From positions 1 to 64,000 of the forward strand of contig CAZQWM010000007.1 in assembly GCA_964597035.1 (NCBI GenBank): 64,000 bases of DNA. Reading direction: 5' to 3'. The number at the start of each line of letters is the position of its first letter. Positions within the stretch are counted from its first letter, which is position 1. The notes under the pieces were generated by a model. That model saw nothing but the letters and a program-made list of their open reading frames with translations. It did no database searches and had not been told where the DNA came from. Origin of the DNA: Fen-1362 sp964597035. GTDB lineage: Bacteria > Planctomycetota > Phycisphaerae > Sedimentisphaerales > Anaerobacaceae. Shown piece after piece: positions 1 to 7,431 of the stretch. The position numbers were made by a program, and so were the translations under genes.

Positions 1-598
1 CAGGGGATCCATTTTTTACTTCTTTTTTTAACTTTTGCTTTCTTCTTCGTGTCTTCGTGTCTTGCCTGCCCCTGTAAGCCGTAAACAGGGGGTGGCAAAT
101 ACCTTGTCTTATCTCACATTAACGCTTCTGCCCGCCCTCCGCTTGCGATTGACCGTCTTCCTGCCCTTGCTCGTGCGCATCCTCACTAAAAAACCGCTCT
201 TGCGCTTCCTTTTTATCTTGCTCTTGCGATGATTCTCCAAGTCAAATTCTCCTTACACACACATTAACATACCGAACCTTGATAAACCACTGCCGGGATT
301 ATACAACAAACCGGCCCTGAAGAAAAGCGCCTGTTTTGAATGTTTCTATCGTGTTTCTATGTCTTTGGCAAAGGTCTGACAAACACTGCTGATTCGCCGG
401 GTCTGTTATTATGATTTTGAAATGTTGTTAGACCGTTCCGAGTTTGCCAGCTGTTAGGCCTTGATAATTCCCCTCCCCTCCAATACACAAAACAGCCCCT
501 GTCCCTGTTTATGCGAATATTCATACAGGTGTTTGGCCGTCAAAATCCCGGAGTGATTAAGGTTCTTTATGTCCCTGACGCTTATTAGGTGGCAACGG
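1..598. other. intergenic region downstream of the beta-propeller gene
   Basis: No convincing gene is seen. The only open frame of note, at 35-232 on the plus strand, has a low-complexity Leu/Arg composition and no ribosome binding site. The stretch contains one hairpin of a dispersed repeat (69-91) and otherwise looks like ordinary AT-rich spacer. Confidence 0.5.
69..91. repeat. dispersed hairpin repeat, copy 1
   Basis: CCCCTGT and ACAGGGG form a perfect 7-bp stem around a 9-nt loop. A related hairpin lies at 14900-14922 (CCCCTGC/GCAGGGG), and a third relative at about 2551-2572 (TCCTGCAAGCAACAGGGG). All three are intergenic. This looks like a small dispersed repeat family; no function can be read from the sequence. 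Confidence 0.5.
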
Positions 599-2080
599 TT
601 ACCAGCAATCTTCCTCAATGGCAAAAAGGCAGGATAACCAATCATCGGCCAACACTTCTAAATCCTCCCAGCCGTAATTATTTAACCAGGAATCAGCTAT
701 TATAGTAAAATCCCCAAAATCTACCTTACAATCTTGGTTGTAGTCGCTGTTAATTTGTCCTGTACAATAATTGTGCATGGCATACTTAACCGTAGCATAG
801 TCAAGGTCGGAATAAGACAAGCTCCTTGAACCTGTTACATAAACATTCCCTTTGCAATCAACCACTATATCGGCTCCACAGCTTACCGAATTCCAGTCGC
901 TTATTATCCAGGCGGCGTCACCCTGAGGCCCGTATTTGATAACCATATACTTGTTGTGTTCATAGAAAAATGGGTGGCCGCCGGTTATATAAGCATTCCC
1001 TTTACTGTCCGTCGTTATGGCCTGCCCGGCACAATGATCTGAAGACACACTATATCGAGCTACCCATATTGGGTTTCCATCTGTTGAGTACTTTATCGTC
1101 GCAGCATCGTAATAATTGCCGCTGTTCATGCTGTACCCTGTTACAAAAACGTTCCCATAAATATCGATTGCCAACGCTCGGGCAATGTCCGAATTATGTC
1201 CGGGACCATCGTATCTTTCCGCCCATAATTGATTTCCATCGGAGTTATAACTTATTGTTGTGTAATCCTGACTTGTTCCTAAACCGCCTGTGTAGCCTGT
1301 CACATAGATTTTCCCAAAATCATCAAGTGCTATCGCGAAAGGACTGTCATTAAGATGCGCCGGTCCGTCGTATCGCGCCACCCATAACTGTTCGCTGTTC
1401 GGACCGTATTTTACCGTAGCATAGTCCTTGTTGGTATCATCACCTTCGCTGCTGCCTGTTACGTAAACATTGCCTGAACTGTCCACGGCAATGGCATTGG
1501 CATGGTCTTCTTCGCCACCGTCGTAAACCTTTTCCCATAACTTAGCTCCCGCCGAGTTATATTTGACGGTAATGAAATTGTAACTGCGAAGGGTTGTAGT
1601 TACATATATGTTTTCATCATCGTCTATTGCAATCTCTCCTGTGTTATCAGCGTTTATCGGTGTAATCATCGCAATCCAACGCTGCACTCCATTTGCGTCG
1701 TATTTTATGGTCAAATATACATAACTGCCGTCAGATTTCTTTGAGAAGCCCGAAACATATACTGCTCCTGATGCTCCTAAGGCCATAGCACTAACCATAT
1801 CGTCGCCATATACTCCACCGTCGTATCGCTTAACCCAGAGTTGATTTCCGTTTGCATCATATTTAGCTGTCGCAAAATCATACGTCACTCCTGCCACACT
1901 TGAAGAACCGGCTACTATTACATTACCTGAACCGTCAACAGCAACAAAATGGGAGTAATCATCGTCATTAGTGGGGCCATCGTAATAGGCACTCCAGCGC
2001 AAAAGCGGAAGTTCTTCGGCTAATATTAGTGTAGCCCAGAGAAACAGAAGCAAAATTGCTGCAGAAATATGTTTGTACAT
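599..2080 (-). CDS. secreted SBBP-type beta-propeller protein with C-terminal dockerin-like repeats
   Basis: The 493-residue protein starts at an ATG preceded by GGAGG and begins with a clear signal peptide (about residues 1-21, ending near LILAEE). The body is made of repeats of about 50 residues with the pattern KYDANGNQLWVKRYDGG followed by AVDSSGNVYVTGSS, typical of the SBBP (PF06739) beta-propeller family. The last 60 residues carry two Asp-rich stretches (DYNQDCKVDFGDFTIIADSW, then EDLEVLADDWL), resembling the dockerin type I calcium-binding repeats widespread in planctomycetes. It is probably exported and bound to the cell surface or to a partner carrying a cohesin-like domain. The ligand is unknown. 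It has no obvious operon partner. Confidence 0.8.
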   Translation of the reverse strand: MYKHISAAILLLFLWATLILAEELPLLRWSAYYDGPTNDDDYSHFVAVDGSGNVIVAGSSSVAGVTYDFATAKYDANGNQLWVKRYDGGVYGDDMVSAMALGASGAVYVSGFSKKSDGSYVYLTIKYDANGVQRWIAMITPINADNTGEIAIDDDENIYVTTTLRSYNFITVKYNSAGAKLWEKVYDGGEEDHANAIAVDSSGNVYVTGSSEGDDTNKDYATVKYGPNSEQLWVARYDGPAHLNDSPFAIALDDFGKIYVTGYTGGLGTSQDYTTISYNSDGNQLWAERYDGPGHNSDIARALAIDIYGNVFVTGYSMNSGNYYDAATIKYSTDGNPIWVARYSVSSDHCAGQAITTDSKGNAYITGGHPFFYEHNKYMVIKYGPQGDAAWIISDWNSVSCGADIVVDCKGNVYVTGSRSLSYSDLDYATVKYAMHNYCTGQINSDYNQDCKVDFGDFTIIADSWLNNYGWEDLEVLADDWLSCLFAIEEDCW

Positions 2081-2576
2081 CGGGCCTCCTATCTTGTGAA
2101 AAGCATGTAAGAGCTACCAACACATAAACACCTCAAAACCTTCTATCATTCACACAAACAGTATACTCTAAACTATCTCCTTTGGAAAGTAAAAATAGAA
2201 AAACCGGCTACAAAACCCAAATACCGGCGAGTAAACCATAAATAAAAAATGACAACAAGTACCTATATCCCACATCTAAACGAACCGGTTTTATTTCGGA
2301 CTTGTCCACCTCAGCATCGCCAACTATCTCCTCGTCCGCCCCCTCTACTTCTAATCCGCACCACTCAAATCAAAACCTTTCAACTTTTAAAATATCCGTA
2401 GTCCTTTTGATCAATCAAAAGGACTATGGCCTTTGTTTTGATATCTATGCTTTGATAATCCGAGATTGTTTTGAATTTCGGATTTCGTACTCCGGATTTT
2501 AAGCGTCCGCTGCCTTCTCGGAGCGCAGCGAAGATCCCCGAGTGGCTGCTACTCCTGCAAGCAACAGGGGACCCAA
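2081..2576. other. intergenic region between ilvN and the beta-propeller gene
   Basis: No supported gene. It holds a long perfect inverted repeat at 2399-2426 and one copy of a dispersed CCTGCAAGC repeat near 2551-2572. The open frames in it lack ribosome binding sites and recognisable protein features. Confidence 0.5.
2399..2426. terminator. 13-bp perfect inverted repeat downstream of ilvN
   Basis: TAGTCCTTTTGAT and its exact reverse complement are separated by only two bases (CA). The hairpin lies about 150 bp after the ilvN stop codon. It has A/T tracts inside the stem but no long T run after it, so a transcription end or a 3' stabilising hairpin are both possible. Confidence 0.45.
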
Positions 2577-3086
2577 CTACTCCGTGGCTGCCTCCTGTGC
2601 AGCAGCGCTTTTCTCCTGCCTCGGCATAGCTATCGTCCCCGTCCGCGCAACGTTCTTTATCCCGTAGGGCTTGCACATCTCGATAAACGCCTCAATCTTC
2701 GCCTCAGGCCCGCTTATCTCGACCATAATAAATTTCTGCCCTATATCGACAACCTTGCCCTTGAAGGTTTCTATCAGCGCCAGTATCTCCGCCCTTTTAT
2801 CCGCCGGCGCCGCTATCGTTATCAGCATCAAATCCCGCGCAATCACCGACTGGCCCGCAAAATCCTGGACCTTCACGACCGGAATAATCTTCGCTAATTG
2901 CTTGCGAACCTGTTCTAAGACCCTGTCGTCGCCGACGACCACGATAGTCATCCTGCTAAGCTCCGGGTCTTCCGTCCGCCCGACGACTAATGAATCGATA
3001 TTAAATGCTCTCGCCGCGAACATACCCGCAACGTGAGCCAAAACTCCCGGCCTGTTCTCAACCAACGCGCTTATTATATGTTTCAT
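2577..3086 (-). CDS. ilvN: acetolactate synthase small (regulatory) subunit
   Basis: The 169-residue protein begins MKHIISALVENRPGVLAHVA, the characteristic start of the ACT domain of IlvN/IlvH, followed by a second ACT-like half (LMLITIAAPADKRAEILALI). It binds the large subunit IlvB and gives valine feedback control of the first step of branched-chain amino acid synthesis in the cytoplasm. Length is normal for the family (about 160-170). Its ATG overlaps the TGA of the upstream four-helix-bundle gene (ATGA), so translation is probably coupled. Normally ilvN directly follows ilvB; here a foreign-looking gene and a repeat array separate the two by about 650 bp. Confidence 0.95.
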   Translation of the reverse strand: MKHIISALVENRPGVLAHVAGMFAARAFNIDSLVVGRTEDPELSRMTIVVVGDDRVLEQVRKQLAKIIPVVKVQDFAGQSVIARDLMLITIAAPADKRAEILALIETFKGKVVDIGQKFIMVEISGPEAKIEAFIEMCKPYGIKNVARTGTIAMPRQEKSAAAQEAATE

Positions 3087-3490
3087 AATCGTTCCTCGAT
3101 ACTTGATTCTCGATACTCGTTATGATTGTTTACTACCGTCTTAATGAAATTATTTATCATCTTGCCAAGATGGTCGTACTCTTCACAAAAATAGTTATAA
3201 CTACTCTCATTACTAAATGATTTAGTTTCATACAGCGTCCTTAAATGGTCTGCCGTTTCATCGCATGAAGCAAGAGAGTATATCAGGAATTTGACGAATT
3301 CTTGTTTATATTTCCGTCTTCCAAAACCTTCTACGATATTGCTTTTAACTGATTTGCTTGACCTTCTTATCTGGCTGCCTTGTTCATATAGCTCGAATTG
3401 TGGCAGCTTTAAGCTCATCTGGTGAACTTCAATGGCCAACTTGTGAGCTTTTTTGTAAATATCCAAATCCCTATAGCTCTTGTACGCCAT
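3083..3490 (-). CDS. four-helix-bundle protein (23S rRNA intervening-sequence / S23 family, PF05635-like)
   Basis: The 135-residue helical protein contains the hallmarks of this family: YRDLDIYKKAHKLAIEVH near the N-terminus, then IRRSSKSVKSNIVEGFGRR, then a helix with FLIYSLASCDETADHL. Family members are found inside rRNA intervening sequences and as free genes, and the fold is shared with the accessory protein Avd of diversity-generating retroelements. The molecular role is not established. The ATG at 3490 is preferred over the in-frame TTG at 3496. The gene sits between ilvB and ilvN, is AT-richer than both, and is bracketed by outward-facing 7-bp repeats; its last dozen codons (NEYRESSIEERL) are themselves made of heptads. 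No reverse transcriptase is in the window. Confidence 0.85.
   Translation of the reverse strand: MAYKSYRDLDIYKKAHKLAIEVHQMSLKLPQFELYEQGSQIRRSSKSVKSNIVEGFGRRKYKQEFVKFLIYSLASCDETADHLRTLYETKSFSNESSYNYFCEEYDHLGKMINNFIKTVVNNHNEYRESSIEERL
3094..3121 (-). repeat. four outward-facing heptads at the 3' end of the four-helix-bundle gene
   Basis: Read on the minus strand, away from the gene, the sequence is AACGAGT-ATCGAGA-ATCAAGT-ATCGAGG. Three units fit ATCNAGN and one has a single mismatch. They overlap the 3' end of the gene and stop 8 bases before the ilvN ATG. The inner 21 bp matches the start of the large array (3527-3547) as an inverted repeat at 18 of 21 positions. Confidence 0.85.
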
Positions 3491-3526
3491 TTCCAATTCT
3501 CTTTATATAACCTGTCATCTTCGTGC

Positions 3527-3736
3527 ATCGAGTATCGAGAATCGAGCATCTAGAATCGAGTATCCAGCATCGAGTATCCAGCATCTAGTATCCAGCATCG
3601 AGCATCTAGAATCGAGCATCCAGCATCGAGCATCAAGTATCGAGCATCAAGTATCTAGCATCGAGTATCGAGTATCCAGCATCGAGTATCGAGTATCCAG
3701 CATCGAGTATCCAGCATCTAGTATCGAGTATCGAGT
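3527..3736 (+). repeat. array of 30 degenerate heptads (ATCNAGN)
   Basis: Exactly 210 bp divide into 30 consecutive 7-mers with no insertion or deletion. Positions 1-3 (ATC) and 5-6 (AG) are invariant in all 30. Position 4 is G 16 times, C 7, T 5, A 2. Position 7 is T 14, C 13, A 3 and never G. Every unit with C at position 4 has C at position 7. The array starts 36 bp upstream of the four-helix-bundle ATG and its final base is the first plus-strand base of the ilvB stop codon. There are no unique spacers, so it is not CRISPR. Confidence 0.95.
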
Positions 3737-5466
3737 CACGCCATACTTTCCAGCAAATCCAGCCCGTCCATCTCACTTAAGCTCTTGCCCGCCGCAACCA
3801 TAGGCCAGACGTTCTCTTCCCGTTCAACCTTGAAATCAACAACGCAAGGCCGCTTCTCGCCTAACATCTTCTCTATCGCCTTGGGAACATCCGCTTTTTT
3901 CTCGACCGTCATACCGACCGCTCCAAGCGCTTCAGCCACCCGCTCATACTCGGGATTCGCCAGGTAAGTTTTTGAATACCGCTTGCCGTAGAAAAGCTCC
4001 TGCCACTGCCGGACCATCCCCATATACCCGTTATTGAGGATACAGACCTTAATCGGCAGCTCGTATTCCACCGCTGTGCTAAGCTCCGTCATCGTCATAT
4101 TAAAGCCATGCTCCCCGTCAATATCAACAACCGTCGCATCCGGCCGGCCGACCTGCGCACCTATCGCCGCCGGCAGTCCGAATCCCATTGTCCCCAATCC
4201 GCCCGAGCTTATCAACTGCCTCGGCCTGCGAAACTTATAGAACTGAGCCGTCCACATCTGGTTCTGCCCGACGCCGGTCGTTACTATGGCGTTATTCTCG
4301 GTCAGCTCACAAATCTGCTCGATAACGTATTGCGGCTTGATATTCGTCGATTTTTTATCGTATCCAAGCGGATATTTCTGCTTCCACTGTGCGATTCTTT
4401 CGAACCACTCCTTGCGCTCGCGATGTTTGACTTCCTTCGCAAGCTCAGCGAGTATGTATTTCGCATCGCCGACGACCGGAATATCCGCCCGAATGTTCTT
4501 CGCTATGCTCGCCGGGTCGATATCAATGTGGATAATCTTCGCATTCGGCGCAAACGTCTTCACCTTGCCCGTCACCCTGTCGTCGAACCTCGCCCCGACC
4601 GCAATTAGCAAATCGCACTCCTGAACCGCATAGTTCGCGAACGCTGTGCCATGCATGCCTAACATATCCAGCGATTCGGGCTTTGTCTGGTCGTAACTGC
4701 CCAGAGCAAGCAGTGTCATAGTAACCGGTATATGGGCCTTTTCGGCAAGAGCGCGAAGCTCATCAGACGCGTTGCCGATGATAACGCCGCCGCCGACGTA
4801 GAGGACGGGCTTGTCCGATTTGTTGATTGCCTCGGCCGCCATCGATATCTGCCGGGAATGTCCCTTCGTCCGCAGCCGATACCCCGGCAGCTTCATCTCG
4901 ACGTCGGGGTCATATTCGGTCTTTGCGACCTGAATATCGACCGGCAAATCGACAACAACCGGCCCCGGCCTGCCCGTCGATGCGATATAAAACGCCTCCT
5001 TGACCGTCCGCGCAAGGTCTCTGACGTCTTTGACAATACAGTTGTATTTCGTCACCGGCCGGGTAATACCCGTGGTGTCGGCTTCCTGAAACGCATCGTT
5101 GCCGATTAGCTCGGTGCGAACCTGCCCGGTTATCGCGACAATCGGAACCGAATCCATCATCGCCGTAGCAAGCCCGGTAACAGTGTTACACGCACCCGGC
5201 CCGCTGGTGACGACTATAACGCCTACCTTGCCGGTGGCCCGCGCATAAGCGTCCGCCATATGACAGCCGCCCTGTTCATGACGCGGAATGATAAATCGAA
5301 TAGGCGCATCATACAGCCGGTCAAAAAACGGCAGAATCACCCCGCCCGGATAGCCGAACATTGTTTCGACACCCGCGTCAATCAGCGACCGGACTAAAAT
5401 TTCAGCGCCAGCGAGAAGTGAGGATTTGTCGGCCGAATCGGCCGAACGTGAGGACTTACGTTTCAT
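3736..5466 (-). CDS. ilvB: acetolactate synthase large (catalytic) subunit
   Basis: A thiamine-diphosphate enzyme that condenses two pyruvates to acetolactate (or pyruvate with 2-ketobutyrate), the first committed step of valine, leucine and isoleucine synthesis. Seen: N-terminal Pyr domain with FGYPGGVILPFFD and the catalytic Glu in RHEQGGCHMADAYARATGKV, a central FAD-binding type domain (LGMHGTAFANYAV, GARFDDRVTGK), and a PP domain with the ThDP motif DIDGEHGFNMTMTEL. The 576 residues are a normal length. The ATG at 5466 has an AAGGG site; a TTG 10 codons upstream is also in frame. Its stop codon touches the heptad array, which separates it from ilvN. Confidence 0.96.
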   Translation of the reverse strand: MKRKSSRSADSADKSSLLAGAEILVRSLIDAGVETMFGYPGGVILPFFDRLYDAPIRFIIPRHEQGGCHMADAYARATGKVGVIVVTSGPGACNTVTGLATAMMDSVPIVAITGQVRTELIGNDAFQEADTTGITRPVTKYNCIVKDVRDLARTVKEAFYIASTGRPGPVVVDLPVDIQVAKTEYDPDVEMKLPGYRLRTKGHSRQISMAAEAINKSDKPVLYVGGGVIIGNASDELRALAEKAHIPVTMTLLALGSYDQTKPESLDMLGMHGTAFANYAVQECDLLIAVGARFDDRVTGKVKTFAPNAKIIHIDIDPASIAKNIRADIPVVGDAKYILAELAKEVKHRERKEWFERIAQWKQKYPLGYDKKSTNIKPQYVIEQICELTENNAIVTTGVGQNQMWTAQFYKFRRPRQLISSGGLGTMGFGLPAAIGAQVGRPDATVVDIDGEHGFNMTMTELSTAVEYELPIKVCILNNGYMGMVRQWQELFYGKRYSKTYLANPEYERVAEALGAVGMTVEKKADVPKAIEKMLGEKRPCVVDFKVEREENVWPMVAAGKSLSEMDGLDLLESMA

Positions 5467-5554
5467 AACGTACCCTTTCCCGATATATTCCGGCAAACTA
5501 CAGTTTTCCGGGCCGCTTTCGACAGGCCTGCCGACCCCGCCACAGGGCCGACCC

Positions 5555-5606
5555 GCCTGAACAAAGTTTCAGGCCCAACTATAATCCCGAAACGCCCCTG
5601 AGGGGC
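5555..5606 (-). promoter_or_regulatory. two hairpins in the ilvB leader
   Basis: GCCTGAA/TTCAGGC (5555-5561 with 5568-5574) is a 7-bp stem with a 6-nt loop, and GCCCC/GGGGC (5594-5598 with 5602-5606) is a 5-bp stem with a 3-nt loop. Both lie in the 200 bp between the endonuclease gene and ilvB. No T run or leader peptide rich in Val/Leu/Ile was recognised, so attenuation is only a possibility. Confidence 0.3.
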
Positions 5607-5666
5607 TTTCAGGACTGCATTTGCCTGTTTTCAAGCAAACGCACATTAAATTGTAGTACTTACGCA

Positions 5667-6326
5667 TTAGTCTGTCAAATGTTTTCGGCATTTTTTCTCC
5701 CCTCCAACAAAATTTCTGGTCACTTTCCGCAGCGAACTCGGCGGTTTTAGGGGAAAGTTCAGGCGGGCAAACTCACCGAAGTACTTCTTCGCTCCCTCGT
5801 CGCGAGCTTTCGCAGCTTCAAATTCGCTCTTGAAGGTGCCCAACCACTTAGTTTTGCCTTTGTACTCGATTTTAGCTTTCCAACGCTGCGCCCGAGTTTC
5901 AAAAAAGACACCGATAAATCGAGAGGTCGTTTTTGATTTTGTTTTTCGCTTGTTATAAACGTTCTGAGCGTGCGTCGCCAGGCGGAGGTTGGCTCTTCGA
6001 TTGTCCAGGGAGTCTCCGTTTTTATGGTCAACCAAAAGCCGCTTCCGCGGTTTCATAATCTCACGGTGCATGCGAAGAGTTCTTGTTTTCGTTTGTCCGA
6101 CATTGTCGCTTCTGACGGCATAGAATTTACCCTGGTGACCAATAACGAACCATTTGAAACTGCCAAGCCGGTAGAAATCGTCTGGATCAAGGACGGTCCA
6201 TTTGTTCTGGCCAAGGTAAATTTTTCGAAAGGCGCAGCCGAATTTTATTTTGCGATACAGCAATATGGGCCAGCTAAAGATTCTATCCAGCCAGACGGGA
6301 AGCGGAATTGTCAGGTTAACATTCAT
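5667..6326 (-). CDS. HNH endonuclease with AP2 DNA-binding domain (homing-endonuclease type)
   Basis: The C-terminal two thirds hold an HNH_3-type nuclease (RMHREIMKPRKRLLVDHKNG, then NRRANLRLATHAQN) followed by an AP2 domain (SRFIGVFFETRAQRWKAKIE, KTKWLGTFKSEFEAAKARD, KKYFGEFARLNFP). The invariant His in MHRE, the DHxNGD stretch and the Asn of NLRLAT are present, so the nuclease may be intact. Such free-standing genes are common selfish elements in planctomycetes and phages. The ATG at 6326 has an AAGGA site and is preferred; another in-frame ATG is at 6350. A remnant of a related AP2 domain is at 26029-26138. Confidence 0.85.
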   Translation of the reverse strand: MNVNLTIPLPVWLDRIFSWPILLYRKIKFGCAFRKIYLGQNKWTVLDPDDFYRLGSFKWFVIGHQGKFYAVRSDNVGQTKTRTLRMHREIMKPRKRLLVDHKNGDSLDNRRANLRLATHAQNVYNKRKTKSKTTSRFIGVFFETRAQRWKAKIEYKGKTKWLGTFKSEFEAAKARDEGAKKYFGEFARLNFPLKPPSSLRKVTRNFVGGEKKCRKHLTD

Positions 6327-6532
6327 AATTAATCCTTGTTCAGCGTTCATTCCGCCTACGGCGGATAAATGTTCATTGTTGTCTCTATGAACAATGAACC
6401 ACCAACAACCAACATTTTGATTTTTCTGCCTTTCCTTGAAGGCCCGTTGTCCCTTGCCCTTCTGGGCTGATTTTCCTTCGTCCCGCCTATGAGGCGGGAA
6501 CCCTCCTTCGCCTTCGGGCTACGGAGGGTAAA

Positions 6533-6552
6533 CCCCCGGATAAATCCGGGGG
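6533..6552. repeat. GC-rich hairpin repeat
   Basis: CCCCCGGA and TCCGGGGG form a perfect 8-bp stem with a TAAA loop, framed by TAAA and CTAAAC. The form (AACCCCCGG...CCGGGGGCTAAAC) is like dispersed intergenic palindromes in planctomycete genomes. There is no T run after it. Confidence 0.5.
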
Positions 6553-6581
6553 CTAAACACTTCAAGAAGCACCACAAGTGC

Positions 6582-6675
6582 CTCCATCCTATGGCGCGAA
6601 CCGCCGACATAAGGCGTCGGGATTCTTGCCTTACGCTGGATTGACCTAAAGGTCTCTCCATCCTATGGCGCGAAC
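6582..6675. repeat. 20-bp direct repeat, two copies 74 bp apart
   Basis: CTCCATCCTATGGCGCGAAC occurs at 6582-6601 and again, without mismatch, at 6656-6675. Exact identity over 20 bases suggests a recent local duplication or dispersed element. Confidence 0.7.
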
Positions 6676-6806
6676 TTGCGCGCTTTTGTCGAAAAATCGT
6701 GTTCCCGATGGCTATCGGGATGCACTTAAGTGCTTATAGGGAAAGGGGTAAAAAATTTTTCATTTTTTCGGGGATAGGGCGAAAAGCGCTTGCGCGCTTC
6801 TGCTGA

Positions 6807-6845
6807 ACAAATGTTTAATACAAACGTTTAAAACAAACGTTTAAT
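6807..6845. repeat. three 13-bp tandem units carrying a palindromic AAACGTTT core
   Basis: The units are ACAAATGTTTAAT (6807-6819), ACAAACGTTTAAA (6820-6832) and ACAAACGTTTAAT (6833-6845). Units two and three contain the palindrome AAACGTTT at an interval of 13 bp. This layout resembles an iteron or a multi-site operator, but no cognate protein can be named. Confidence 0.6.
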
Positions 6846-7202
6846 TGGGGAGTCCCCCGCTAAAAAAGTGCGAGGGCAGGCAGGTCCTTCGACTGCGCTC
6901 AGGATCTCCGCTTCGCTTCGATTTAATCTTGCCCAGATTAACATATGCGAGTGTAGAATTAAGGCCACAAAAACCGCGATTCAGGGCTGTTAAGTATTAT
7001 TCTAAGCAGCTTTCAGTTGAATTAGTAATTGGATAAACTGTGTTTTACGATTAGCAATTCTTGGTGCTTCTTTAGGTTTACGAAAGATTTTTAGGTAGAT
7101 TTAATAGCACATTCTCTCTAATACGACTTATAACCAAACTAAAAACACAAGAAAGCTAAGGATTAAGTCGTTATGACAAAGAATTATAATTGCTGTGAAG
7201 TA

Positions 7203-7230
7203 TTGATTTCTGTGAATATCATGATATAAT
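7203..7230 (+). promoter_or_regulatory. sigma-70 type promoter for the 51-residue ORF and dNTPase
   Basis: TTGATT (7203-7208) and a perfect TATAAT (7225-7230) are separated by 16 bp. They stand 26 bp upstream of an ATG with a strong AGGAGGT ribosome binding site (7244-7250). Confidence 0.65.
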
Positions 7231-7256
7231 TTAAGTGGCTTATAGGAGGTTTGGTT

Positions 7257-7412
7257 ATGGGAAAAGTTCATTTGTCAAGCAAGGAGCTTGCCGAAGCACG
7301 CAAGAAAGCGGTTAGTGGAGCATGCCTTCCAAAGAACATAAGAGATTCTTACAATGTTTCAATCAATGACAATAAAGTTGCTCTATCCAAGAAATCTGAT
7401 AAGAAAGGTTGA
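7257..7412 (+). CDS. small hypothetical protein (51 residues) upstream of the dNTPase
   Basis: Starts at an ATG seven bases after AGGAGGT and reads MGKVHLSSKELAEARKKAVS, then GACLPKNIRDSYNVSINDNK and a Lys-rich tail ending SDKKG. It is hydrophilic and basic with no Cys pair, signal peptide or membrane segment. No family is recognised. It ends 20 bp before the dNTPase start and shares its promoter, so the two probably act together or the short protein controls expression. Its AT-rich composition matches the dNTPase rather than the surrounding genes. Confidence 0.6.
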   Translation: MGKVHLSSKELAEARKKAVSGACLPKNIRDSYNVSINDNKVALSKKSDKKG

Positions 7413-7431
7413 ATAATCAACCTAGCACGGA

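Larger units (their letters stand above)
6327..7202. other. repeat-rich intergenic region
   Basis: No convincing gene in almost 900 bp. The stretch is a mosaic of hairpins (6533-6552), a 20-bp direct repeat (6582-6601 and 6656-6675) and a three-unit tandem repeat (6807-6845), with changing composition. An open frame of 101 codons at 6356-6661 (minus) runs straight through these repeats and has no protein-like features. Confidence 0.55.

Noticed and set aside
3083..3490. Diversity-generating retroelement with the four-helix-bundle protein as Avd
   Set aside because: No reverse transcriptase, template repeat or variable repeat pair is present; only the shared fold suggests the link.
3527..3736. 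CRISPR array
   Set aside because: Units are 7 bp with no spacers, and no cas genes are present.
3480..3803. A plus-strand open frame of 107 codons running through the heptad array, with a seven-residue periodic product (SSIEYRV)
   Set aside because: The period follows from a 7-bp repeat read in threes. There is no ribosome binding site, and the frame runs antisense into ilvB.
6356..6661. A 101-codon minus-strand open frame
   Set aside because: It crosses a GC hairpin and a direct repeat and has no protein-like composition or ribosome binding site.
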